DNA of 64,000 nucleotides, from the NCBI RefSeq assembly GCF_014655955.1, contig NZ_BNBO01000005.1:186001-250000 (forward strand). The letters run 5' to 3'. The notes under the pieces are model-generated. The model was not told where the DNA came from, made no database searches, and saw only the letters and a list, made by a program, of their open reading frames with translations. Position 1 is the first letter of the stretch. Each line of letters opens with the position of its first letter. The DNA is from Kitasatospora indigofera. Lineage in GTDB: Bacteria > Actinomycetota > Actinomycetes > Streptomycetales > Streptomycetaceae. Below are positions 8,982 to 15,751 of this stretch, one piece after another. Both the position numbers and the translations under genes were made by a program.

Positions 8982-9005
8982 TTCTATGGTTTTCGAACCA
9001 TAGAA
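8982..9005. promoter_or_regulatory. 24-bp inverted repeat between divergent genes
   Basis: Perfect 10-bp arms (TTCTATGGTT / AACCATAGAA) around TTCG, in the 116-bp divergent spacer of the esterase and the nitroreductase. On the minus strand a TTGTCA / TATGGT pair with 18-bp spacing puts the -10 inside the repeat, so a dimeric repressor could bind here. On the plus strand TTGACA lies at 9020-9025. Confidence 0.5.
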
Positions 9006-9065
9006 AATGCACAACCGCTTTGACAACAACGGCTTCTGACGCTGACTCACCGGGGGAGACGATCC

Positions 9066-9719
9066 TTGAGCGGTCTCGAACTGTCCGCCGACGACCTGCT
9101 GACCACCACCCGCGCGGTGCGCCGACGGCTCGACCTCGGCCGGCCGGTGGCACGTGAACTCATCGAGGAATGCCTGGAGTTGGCCACCCAGGCACCCACC
9201 GGCCGGAACCGGCAGCGGTGGGACTTCGTGATCGTCACCGACCCCGCCCGGCGGGCCGCCCTCGCCGACCTGTACCGCCTGGGGCTGGTCAGCCCCCGCC
9301 AGCGGGTCGCCCGCACCGGCGTCGACCGGACCGCGCACGACACCGCCCGGCGGCTGCGGATGGCGGACAGCGCCCAGCACCTCTTCGACCACCTGCACGA
9401 GGTGCCGGTCCTGGTGGTGCCCTGCGTACGGGTCGAGGACCGGCAGGAGACGGCGACGCCGGTCGGCCAGGCCAACACCTGGGGGTCCGTCCTCCCGGCC
9501 GTCTGGCAGTTCATGCTGGCCGCGCGCTCGCGCGGGCTCGGCACCGCCTGGACCACCCCGCACCTGCACTACGAACGGGAGGCCGCCGCACTCCTCGGCA
9601 TCCCGTACGAGACCACCGTGCAGGCGGCGTTGGTCCCGCTGGCCCACACCATCGGCACCGACTTCCGGCGGGGGCCCAGGGTCGGCACCGAGCAGATCGC
9701 GCACTGGGACTCCTGGTAG
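9066..9719 (+). CDS. Nitroreductase-family flavoprotein
   Basis: A 217-residue FMN-dependent oxidoreductase. The N-terminus TTTRAVRRRLDLGRPV matches the FMN-binding 'R-S-x-R' region, ATQAPTGRNRQRWDFVIV is the classic 'A-P-S/T-x-x-N-x-Q-P-W-x-F' motif, and GSVLPAVWQFMLAARSRGLGTAW is the second conserved helix. It starts with TTG at 9066, set 9 nt behind GGGGGAG; no better start is near. The physiological substrate is not predictable. It shares a strand with the ArsR regulator 174 bp downstream. It could be unrelated to the peptide cassette that follows, or could supply a dehydrogenase step. Confidence 0.85.
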   Translation: MSGLELSADDLLTTTRAVRRRLDLGRPVARELIEECLELATQAPTGRNRQRWDFVIVTDPARRAALADLYRLGLVSPRQRVARTGVDRTAHDTARRLRMADSAQHLFDHLHEVPVLVVPCVRVEDRQETATPVGQANTWGSVLPAVWQFMLAARSRGLGTAWTTPHLHYEREAAALLGIPYETTVQAALVPLAHTIGTDFRRGPRVGTEQIAHWDSW

Positions 9720-9834
9720 CCGCCGGGCGGCCGGAGGGACCCCGGGGCCGGGCCGTAGAATCACCCGCGCCGGGCGGCCGCCCGCCGGCCACCTCGGAAG
9801 GCCAGCACGGCCGGCCACCCGCGGCCGGCGGCAT

Positions 9835-9874
9835 GACCGGACCGTCGGCACGACCGGACCGTCGGCACGACCGG
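9835..9874. repeat. 17-bp tandem repeat, 2.4 copies
   Basis: The unit GACCGGACCGTCGGCAC is repeated exactly at 9835-9851 and 9852-9868, with a partial third copy. It lies in the leader just upstream of the ArsR gene, where copy number could alter 5' UTR length. Confidence 0.8.
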
Positions 9875-9893
9875 GGCAGGACAGGAGACCGCA

Positions 9894-10214
9894 GTGCGCA
9901 TCCCCAGCCATCCGGCCCGCCGGGACATCCAGCTCTCCGGCGTCTTCCACGCCCTGAGCGACCCGGCCAGGCTGGCCATCGTGGCGCAGCTCGGCGCGGA
10001 CGGCGAGCGGTACTGCAGCGAACTGGACGTCCGGCTCTCCAAGTCGACCCTGTCGCACCATCTCAAGGTGCTGCGCGAGGCCGGGGTGACCTGGACCAGG
10101 ATCGACGGCACCAGGCGGCTGACGGCACTGCGCCGGGACGACCTGGACGCCCTGTTCCCCGGCCTGCTGCCGGCCGTCCTCGGGGCCGCCGCGCAGCCGG
10201 CCGGCGGCGCTTAG
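9894..10214 (+). CDS. ArsR-family winged-helix regulator
   Basis: A 106-residue DNA-binding protein. The winged helix spans most of it: FHALSDPARLAIVAQL is helix 1, CSELDVRLSKSTLSHHLKVL is the helix-turn-helix with the recognition helix, and the wing is TWTRIDGTRRLTAL. I see no metal-binding CxC, so it may respond to something other than metal. It has a GTG start with AGGAG upstream. Its TAG stop overlaps the TAA of the convergent M50 gene by two bases, leaving no room for a terminator between them. It could regulate the neighbouring nitroreductase or the peptide cassette; this is inference. Confidence 0.88.
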   Translation: MRIPSHPARRDIQLSGVFHALSDPARLAIVAQLGADGERYCSELDVRLSKSTLSHHLKVLREAGVTWTRIDGTRRLTALRRDDLDALFPGLLPAVLGAAAQPAGGA

Positions 10215-11554
10215 GGCCTGCCCGGCGGCGGTTGCGAGCCGGGGCGGGGGCGGGAGCGGCGACGAGCGGGGCTGCCGCGGGAGCGCCGGCGCTCGCGGCG
10301 GCGGGTGAGCAGCCAGAGCACCTGGGTGCCGCCCAGCACCAGCAGGACCACGGCGGCGTCGAGCCTGCTGGTGAGCGGCCGGCCGGGGCCGAGGCCGGCC
10401 GCGGCGTGCGCGAGCAGCGCGAGGTCGGCGGGGAGGGTGACGCCGAGCAGTCCGGCGAGGGCCAGGACGCAGCCGAGGGCGAGCACGGCGCTGTACGCCC
10501 GGACGACGCGGCGTTCCCCGGCCGGCAGGCCACGGCTGGGGTCGGCCGGGCCCGGTCCGGTCCGGCGGCGCAGCCGGTGGGCGGTGCGCCCGGCGAGGTG
10601 GCGGGCGTAGGCGGCGCCGTCGCCGTGCAGGTCACGGCAGTGCGCGAGGTCCTGGAGGACGAAGTAGAGGTCGGTGCGCAGGAAGACCATGGCCTGGAAC
10701 GGGATCTGCAGCAGGGAGAGCAGGGCCAGCGCGGTGAGTGCCCGGGCCGGGCCGCCGGCCGGGTCCGCGGGCAGCAGCGCGGCCGGCAGCAGGGCGGTGG
10801 CGGCGACCGTGAGGTTGACGCCGATGCCGGCCAGGTAGGCGGTCAACCGGTGCCGCCGGGGGGCGAGTTCGATGCCGCTCAGGTCGGTCTGCAGGACGAG
10901 GAGGTGCAGCCGGGTGCCGAATCCGATCCGGGCCGGCACACCGGCCGCGCGGGCCGCCGCGAGGTGCCCGGCCTCGTGCAGCAGGACGAGCAGCCAGGAG
11001 ACCAGCAGGGCGGAGCCCAGGACCAGGCTGCCGTGCGGACTCCACAGCAGGTCGCGGTAGCCGGGCAGCGGCCGGGGGCCGAGCAGTACGGCGGCGGCCG
11101 CGGCGGCGGTCAGTGCGGCGAGCAGCGGCGGGAGTGCCGGGCTCAGCACCCAGCGGACGTGCCGGGGCCGCAGCCGGGGCAGGGTCGGGCGGGGTGGGGC
11201 GGGGGTGCGGACGGGACGGCCGTCGAGTTCGCGGACGAATCCGAGGTCGAGCAGGGTGTGCACGAAGCCGGTCAGGTCGGGGCGCCGGCCGGTGCCGGCG
11301 GTGAGGGCCCGCTCGGTCTCGGCGAGGGTGCGGCCCTGTCCGAGCAGCCGCAGGGCCTGTTCGCCGGTGGCGGGCAGGGCGACCACCTCGCCGGTGTCGA
11401 GCCGGCCGACGAGCCATTCGTCGCCGTCCTGGCGGGTGGTGAGCCGGTGCAGGCGCAGGGTGCTGGCGGGGGTGAGCGTGGTCGCGGGTGGCACGGCCGG
11501 ACGGGCCGGGCGGTCCGGGGGCGGGGCCGCCTGCGGGGACCACCCGGCGGTCAC
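10211..11554 (-). CDS. M50 membrane metalloprotease with PqqD-like N-terminal domain
   Basis: A 447-residue protein. Residues about 30-110 resemble PqqD/RRE winged-helix domains (DEWLVGRLDTGEVVALP, then RTLAETERAL, then FVHTLLDLGFVREL), the modules that grip leader peptides in RiPP pathways. Residues about 135-430 are polytopic membrane with the zinc motif HEAGH at 193-197, typical of site-2-protease (M50) enzymes, and a later TDLYFVLQDL that should supply the third ligand. The C-terminus is an Arg/Pro-rich tail. The start is a GTG that overlaps the ThiF gene's TGA (GTGA), so the two are translationally coupled. The expected role is cleavage of the leader or maturation/export of the peptide made by this cassette. 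This is inference from domain content and position. Confidence 0.8.
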   Translation of the reverse strand: MTAGWSPQAAPPPDRPARPAVPPATTLTPASTLRLHRLTTRQDGDEWLVGRLDTGEVVALPATGEQALRLLGQGRTLAETERALTAGTGRRPDLTGFVHTLLDLGFVRELDGRPVRTPAPPRPTLPRLRPRHVRWVLSPALPPLLAALTAAAAAAVLLGPRPLPGYRDLLWSPHGSLVLGSALLVSWLLVLLHEAGHLAAARAAGVPARIGFGTRLHLLVLQTDLSGIELAPRRHRLTAYLAGIGVNLTVAATALLPAALLPADPAGGPARALTALALLSLLQIPFQAMVFLRTDLYFVLQDLAHCRDLHGDGAAYARHLAGRTAHRLRRRTGPGPADPSRGLPAGERRVVRAYSAVLALGCVLALAGLLGVTLPADLALLAHAAAGLGPGRPLTSRLDAAVVLLVLGGTQVLWLLTRRRERRRSRGSPARRRSRPRPGSQPPPGRP

Positions 11555-12675
11555 CGGCCGGGGCCCGGGTGGTCCCCGCAGGCGGGGCAGTCCGGGCGGC
11601 GCGGGGCCTCCTCCAGCACGGGTTCGCCGGGCAGCATCAGGTTGATCCCGAAGCGGCGGCCGGGCACCGGCCGGGGGACCCCGGTGAGCAGGGAGAGGGC
11701 GGCGTGCGCCATCAGACTGCCGGAGAGGCCGGCGGTGACGGCGTTGACCGGGTTCCAGGGGCTGGCGGGCAGGCCGGGGGTGTCGGCGCCGGGGGCGAGT
11801 CCGAGGTCGCGGTCCGCCCGCTCGGCGGTGTGCAGGCACTCCCAGCAGGCGCCGTCGCCGGGCCGGTAGAGCGCGGCGGTGGCCAGCGGGCCGTGGTAGC
11901 CGCCGTCCACCCAGGGGACGCCGGTGGCCAGGCAGGCCTGGTTGGCCCAGCGGCGGATGCCGGCGGGCCGGTCGGCGCAGAGGGCCAGCAGGCCGTAGCG
12001 GGCCGGGCCGGCGCCGAGCAGGGCGGTGAGGTCGGCGGGGCCGGTGATCCGGCGGTTCTCGGCGGTGACGGTGATGTCGGTGTTGGCCGCGCGCAGCCTG
12101 GCGGCCGCCGCCCCGGCCTTGGGTCTGCCGAGGTCGGCCTCGGTGAAGAGGATCTGCCGGTTGAGGTTGGAGAGGTCCACGGTGTCGAAGTCGACGCAGT
12201 GCAGCCGGCCGACGCCGGAGGCGGCGAGGGCCAGGGCGAGGGTGCCGCCGGTGCCGCCGAGGCCGACGACGAGGACGGCGGCCTCCCGGAGCAGCAGTTG
12301 GACGTCCCAGCTGCTGCTCCGGGGCGTGCTGTCCATCCAGCGGAGCAGGCCGACGCCACGGCTGTAGCGCTCCCGCTCCCGGGGGCCGAGGGCGGGCGGG
12401 GGCGGGGCGTCGGCCTCCTCCAGGAAGCCGGCTTCGGTCAACCGGGCCAGGGCGTCGGCGACCTGGGCGGACCCGACGGCGGGGTGCCGGGCGGTGACGG
12501 CCTGCGCGATCCGGTCGGGCGGGCGGGTGCCGTCGGTCAGCGTCGTGAGGGTCCAGACCCAGCCGGCCGGGTCCTCGATCTCCGCGCCGATCCCGTGCAC
12601 CAGTCCGCCGATCCGGACGTTCCCGGCGGTGGTGCGATAGGCGGTGTGCTCGGGTTTGATCTTCGGCCGTCGCAT
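11551..12675 (-). CDS. ThiF/MccB-type adenylating enzyme with N-terminal peptide-recognition domain
   Basis: A 374-residue E1-like enzyme. Residues 1-90 form a small winged-helix-like domain (TAYRTTAGNVRIGG ... ARLTEAGFLEE) resembling RiPP recognition elements. The nucleotide fold begins at VLVVGLGGTGGTLALALA (about 134-151), followed by CVDFDTVDLSNLNRQILF and the conserved GRPKAG lysine. Two CxxC pairs (CWEC and CPAC) would bind the structural zinc. No catalytic cysteine is obvious where thiolating E1s have one, which favours MccB-like peptide C-terminus adenylation over sulfur transfer. I chose ATG 12675, with GAGGTG 6 nt upstream; ATG 12693 is an alternative adding six residues. It diverges from the precursor gene across 142 bp. 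Confidence 0.82.
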   Translation of the reverse strand: MRRPKIKPEHTAYRTTAGNVRIGGLVHGIGAEIEDPAGWVWTLTTLTDGTRPPDRIAQAVTARHPAVGSAQVADALARLTEAGFLEEADAPPPPALGPRERERYSRGVGLLRWMDSTPRSSSWDVQLLLREAAVLVVGLGGTGGTLALALAASGVGRLHCVDFDTVDLSNLNRQILFTEADLGRPKAGAAAARLRAANTDITVTAENRRITGPADLTALLGAGPARYGLLALCADRPAGIRRWANQACLATGVPWVDGGYHGPLATAALYRPGDGACWECLHTAERADRDLGLAPGADTPGLPASPWNPVNAVTAGLSGSLMAHAALSLLTGVPRPVPGRRFGINLMLPGEPVLEEAPRRPDCPACGDHPGPGR

Positions 12676-12697
12676 CGGCGTCACCTCTGGCATTCCC

Positions 12698-12751
12698 CAA
12701 CATCCCTTCTGGTTGGCGATGTTGACATGCTCTTCCGGGGCGTGCGGTACT
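12698..12751. promoter_or_regulatory. Divergent promoter region of the peptide cassette
   Basis: A perfect -35 TTGACA lies at 12722-12727 on the plus strand, facing the precursor gene; the -10 is weak (GGTACT, 18-bp spacing). It overlaps an inverted repeat CAACATC / GATGTTG (12698-12704 and 12718-12724) that also sits over the ThiF translation start region. An operator controlling both directions is plausible but unproven. Confidence 0.4.
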
Positions 12752-12817
12752 GGCAAGGCCGTCCGGCGCAGCAGCCCGGCCGGCTGCCGGAGGCACCGCC
12801 GAGTCCCGGGAGCAGAG

Positions 12818-12961
12818 ATGACGGAACAGCCCGACCAGGCCGCCGCAGCGAGCGAGTACGGGCCGGAGGTGGACGAGCCCGCGGGTGCGCCGGTGGCGAT
12901 CGTGATCCGCCGGCTGGAGAAGAAGGAGACCACCAACGCGAGCAACTCCACCGGCAACTGA
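12818..12961 (+). CDS. Candidate RiPP precursor peptide, C-terminal Asn
   Basis: A 47-residue ORF with ATG at 12818 behind GGGAGCAGAG. The first 20 residues are acidic and Ala/Pro-rich (no signal peptide). Then comes a short hydrophobic patch, VAIVI, followed by RRLEKKETT and the polar tail NASNSTGN. The last residue is Asn, as in microcin C precursors (MRTGNAN), where an MccB enzyme modifies that asparagine. The neighbours are a ThiF/MccB-type enzyme and an M50 protease, both with peptide-recognition domains, and a strong hairpin follows the stop by 6 nt; this layout is typical of a RiPP precursor. The frame is open further upstream to 12644, but the longer version overlaps the ThiF gene and has no ribosome site. 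No close family comes to mind. Confidence 0.7.
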   Translation: MTEQPDQAAAASEYGPEVDEPAGAPVAIVIRRLEKKETTNASNSTGN

Positions 12962-12967
12962 GCCGGT

Positions 12968-13005
12968 GGTCCGGCCGCGCGGGCCCCGCCCGGCGCGGCC
13001 GGACC
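12968..13005 (+). terminator. Hairpin between precursor and M14 gene
   Basis: Perfect 13-bp arms (GGTCCGGCCGCGC / GCGCGGCCGGACC) with a 12-nt loop begin 6 nt after the precursor stop codon. It probably acts as a partial terminator and 3' stabiliser, giving far more precursor mRNA than M14 mRNA. Confidence 0.75.
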
Positions 13006-13065
13006 CGCGCGGCGATGTCGTGCGGGCGTCCGACGGGCCGTCCGCGCCCGTCCCCGGGGAGAGTC

Positions 13066-14364
13066 ATGAGCGACACCGACCGGCCGGCCCGTCCGCGGCC
13101 CGGCGCCGACCGCTTTCCGACCGTCGCCCAGGCGGTCGCGGCCGCCCGCCGGCTGGTCCGGCGCCACCCCGGCCGCTGCCGGCTGCGGCAGGTCGGGGTG
13201 TCGCGCGGCGGCCGGCCGCTGGTGCTGCTCTCGGTCGGCCACGGCCCCCGGCACGTGCTGGTGGTCGGCGGGCCGCACCCGAACGAGCCGTCCGGGGTGG
13301 CGGGAGCGCTGCGGATCGCCCGGGAGGTGCTGGGGCGGCCGGAGCTGGCCGACGGCCGGGGGGTCGGCTGGCACTTCCTGCTCTGCCTGGACCCGGACGG
13401 CGCGGCGCTGAACGTCGGCTGGCTGCACGGCCCGCCGACGATGGCCCGGCACTTCGAGCACTTCCACCGCCCGGCCTTCGAGGAGCAGCCGGAGTGGCTG
13501 CCGCCGGCCGGGTCGGGCCGGGAGCCGATGCCGGAGACCCGCGCGCTGCTGCGGGTGATCGACGAGTTGCGGCCGTTCCTCCAGGTCTCGCTGCACGGGG
13601 TGGACTTCGGCGGCACCTTCCTCCAGCTGACCCGGGGGGTGCCGGGGCTGGCGGCGCGCTTCGCCGGCTCGGCGGCCCGGGCCGGCGTCCCGCTGGACGT
13701 GGGGACGTACGACGCCCTCGGCTGGCCGAGTCCGGCGCCGGGGACGTACCTGATGCCGCCGCCGGAGGGCCGGGGCGGGCCTTCCCCGCTGCCGGACGAC
13801 CCGGCCCGGTCGACCTGGTCCTACCCGGGTCGGTACGGCGGTGTCACCGCGCTGCTGGAGGCGCCGATGTGGGCCGTGGACGCGGTCGGGGACGGTGCGC
13901 CGCACGCCGACCCGCGGCGGGCCGTGCACGCGGCCGCGCGGTCGCTGCTGGACGGCACGGAGGAGCTGGCCGGCCTGCTGGAGCGGGTCCGGCGGTACGC
14001 GGCGGAGCCGGACGGGCCCGCCGTGCGGTTCGTGGAGTTCAATCTCGGGGTCTGCCCGGGGATGGCCGAGGAGTGGCGGGCCGTGGTGGACGCCCCGGCC
14101 GGGGGCGGGCTGTCGGTGTCGCGGGTGACCGGGCTGGAGATCGTCGCCGAGCGGATTCCGCTGCGGGTCTCCGCGGCGCTGCTGCGGCTGCTGGCGGCGG
14201 CGGGCGGCGCGGGGGCCGAGCGGCTGCGGGCACGGGTCCGGCAGTTGGTGGAGGAGCACTGCAAGCTGCTGCGGTCGGGCTTCGGGGCCCGCTGGGTGCC
14301 GGTCCGTGACCAGGTGGACCATCACGCCCGGAGCGCGGTCGCGGCCTTCGAGTGCCTGGTCTGA
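13066..14364 (+). CDS. M14-family zinc carboxypeptidase-like protein
   Basis: A 432-residue protein. The zinc ligands are H71 and E74 in GGPHPNEPSG and H177 in VSLHGVDFGGTF. The probable general base is E265 in GGVTALLEAPMW. The fold belongs to the M14 carboxypeptidase / aspartoacylase group. There is no signal peptide, so it is cytoplasmic. The ATG at 13066 follows GGGGAGAG. It is transcribed with the precursor peptide, behind the intervening hairpin. Possible jobs are trimming of the peptide's C-terminus, or self-protection by removing a modified C-terminal residue, as the unrelated S66 peptidase MccF does for microcin C. Which of these applies cannot be read from sequence. The C-terminal 130 residues (after RYAAEPDGP) form an extra domain. 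Confidence 0.82.
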   Translation: MSDTDRPARPRPGADRFPTVAQAVAAARRLVRRHPGRCRLRQVGVSRGGRPLVLLSVGHGPRHVLVVGGPHPNEPSGVAGALRIAREVLGRPELADGRGVGWHFLLCLDPDGAALNVGWLHGPPTMARHFEHFHRPAFEEQPEWLPPAGSGREPMPETRALLRVIDELRPFLQVSLHGVDFGGTFLQLTRGVPGLAARFAGSAARAGVPLDVGTYDALGWPSPAPGTYLMPPPEGRGGPSPLPDDPARSTWSYPGRYGGVTALLEAPMWAVDAVGDGAPHADPRRAVHAAARSLLDGTEELAGLLERVRRYAAEPDGPAVRFVEFNLGVCPGMAEEWRAVVDAPAGGGLSVSRVTGLEIVAERIPLRVSAALLRLLAAAGGAGAERLRARVRQLVEEHCKLLRSGFGARWVPVRDQVDHHARSAVAAFECLV

Positions 14365-14506
14365 ACGCCCCCGCCGGCGTGGCCCGCTCCCCCGGCGGCC
14401 GGACCGGCCGGGAACGCCCCTCGGAAGAAGAACGGGCGGGAGCACCCGGGGAAGCACGGGCGGGATGCCGGGAGGAAGCACGGGCGGACCGGGCCCGGGA
14501 CGGCGA

Positions 14507-14543
14507 ACGGCGCCGCCGGCCCGGTCCGGGCCGACGGCGCCGT
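14507..14543. terminator. Bidirectional terminator between M14 gene and rodA
   Basis: Arms ACGGCGCCG-C-CGGCCCGG and the complement with one mismatch and a very short loop. It lies between two convergent genes, just after the rodA stop. Confidence 0.65.
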
Positions 14544-14551
14544 GCGTGGGG

Positions 14552-15751
14552 TCAGACCCCTATCGGCCGCTGGCTGTGCACGGCCTGCATCAGCCCGATC
14601 GCGACCCAGACCGCGAACATGGACGATCCGCCGTAGCTGACGAACGGCAGCGGGATGCCCGCCACCGGCATGATGCCCAGGCACATCCCGATGTTCTCGA
14701 AGGCCTGGAAGGCGAACCAGGCGACGACGCCCGCGACCACGATGGTGCCGTACAGGTCGGTGGCGTGCCGGGCGATCCGGCAGGCGCGCCAGAGGACGAC
14801 GCCGAGCAGCAGCAGTATCGCGGCGGCGCCGAGGAAGCCGAGCTCCTCGCCCGCCACCGTGAAGACGAAGTCGGTCTGCTGCTCGGGGACGAACTGGCCG
14901 GTGGTCTGGGTGCCGTGGAACAGGCCCTTGCCGGTCAGCCCGCCGGAGCCGATCGCGATCCGGGCCTGCGCGGTGTTGTATCCCACGCCGGACGGGTCCA
15001 GCGCGGGGTTGGCGAAGGCCGCGAAGCGGTCGATCTGGTACTTGCTCAGCACGCCGAGCTTCCAGATCGCGATGCAGCCGCCGATGCCGGCCAGCAGCAG
15101 CCCGAAGGTCCAGCGGTTGGCGGCGCCGGAGGCCAGCAGGATGCCCAGCACGATGACGGCCATCACCATCACCGACCCGGCGTCCGGCATCAGCATCACG
15201 ATCGCCATCGGGACCGTCGCCGCGACCAGGCCCTGGAAGACACTGCGGTCCGGGGGGAACTCCCGGTCGCCGGCGTCCACCCGGGCGGACAGGATCACCG
15301 CCATCCCGAGCACGATGGCCAGCTTGGCGAACTCGGCCGGCTGCATCGAGAACCCGCCGCCGAACTGGATCCAGGAGTGCTGCCCGTTGATGGTCGAGCC
15401 CAGCGGGCTGAGCGTGGCCACCAGCATCAGCATCACGGCGACGTAGACGAACGGCACCAGGGTGCGGAACCGCCGGCTCCCTATCCCGATCACCACCGCG
15501 CAGAGCGCCAGCCCGATCACCAGGTTGGTGAGGTGGCGGTAGAGGAAGTACTGCGGGTCGCCGTGGGTCAGGTTGTCGCGGCCGCGGGTGGCCGACCAGA
15601 CCAGCAGGGCGCTGCCGAGCGACAGCACCAGTGCGGCCAGTATCAGTATCCAGTCGAGCTTGCGCAGCGGGGAGTCCTTGGCGAGCGCCTTGGACACCGC
15701 CCCGCGCTGCGGGGAGAGCCGGACCTGACGGTACGAGCCGTAGGAGGTCAT
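14552..15751 (-). CDS. rodA: RodA-type SEDS peptidoglycan polymerase
   Basis: A 399-residue, roughly ten-helix membrane glycosyltransferase of the SEDS family. It would polymerise lipid II together with the class B PBP encoded immediately upstream. Signatures are the GHSWIQFGGGFSMQPAEFAK-like region (here GQHSWIQFGGGFSMQPAEF), the periplasmic-loop segment TDFVFTVAGEELGFLG, and the terminal GIPLPFVSYGGSS. The TGA of the PBP gene overlaps this ATG by one base (TGATG), so they are translationally coupled; a GTG 3 nt earlier is a possible alternative. GGAAGGGG precedes the start. It is the last gene of the mreB-mreC-mreD-pbp2-rodA operon, which in streptomycetes serves spore-wall synthesis. Confidence 0.93.
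   Translation of the reverse strand: MTSYGSYRQVRLSPQRGAVSKALAKDSPLRKLDWILILAALVLSLGSALLVWSATRGRDNLTHGDPQYFLYRHLTNLVIGLALCAVVIGIGSRRFRTLVPFVYVAVMLMLVATLSPLGSTINGQHSWIQFGGGFSMQPAEFAKLAIVLGMAVILSARVDAGDREFPPDRSVFQGLVAATVPMAIVMLMPDAGSVMVMAVIVLGILLASGAANRWTFGLLLAGIGGCIAIWKLGVLSKYQIDRFAAFANPALDPSGVGYNTAQARIAIGSGGLTGKGLFHGTQTTGQFVPEQQTDFVFTVAGEELGFLGAAAILLLLGVVLWRACRIARHATDLYGTIVVAGVVAWFAFQAFENIGMCLGIMPVAGIPLPFVSYGGSSMFAVWVAIGLMQAVHSQRPIGV

Noticed and set aside
9835..9874. CRISPR array
   Set aside because: Short tandem repeat without spacers; no cas genes anywhere in the window.
12644..12961. Longer version of the precursor ORF (105 residues)
   Set aside because: The extra N-terminus overlaps the ThiF gene on the other strand, lacks a ribosome-binding site, and looks unlike any leader peptide. 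The ATG at 12818 has a good one.
12818..12961. Lanthipeptide, lasso or YcaO-type class for the small peptide
   Set aside because: The peptide has no cysteine, and no lanthionine synthetase, asparagine-synthetase-like cyclase or YcaO gene is nearby.
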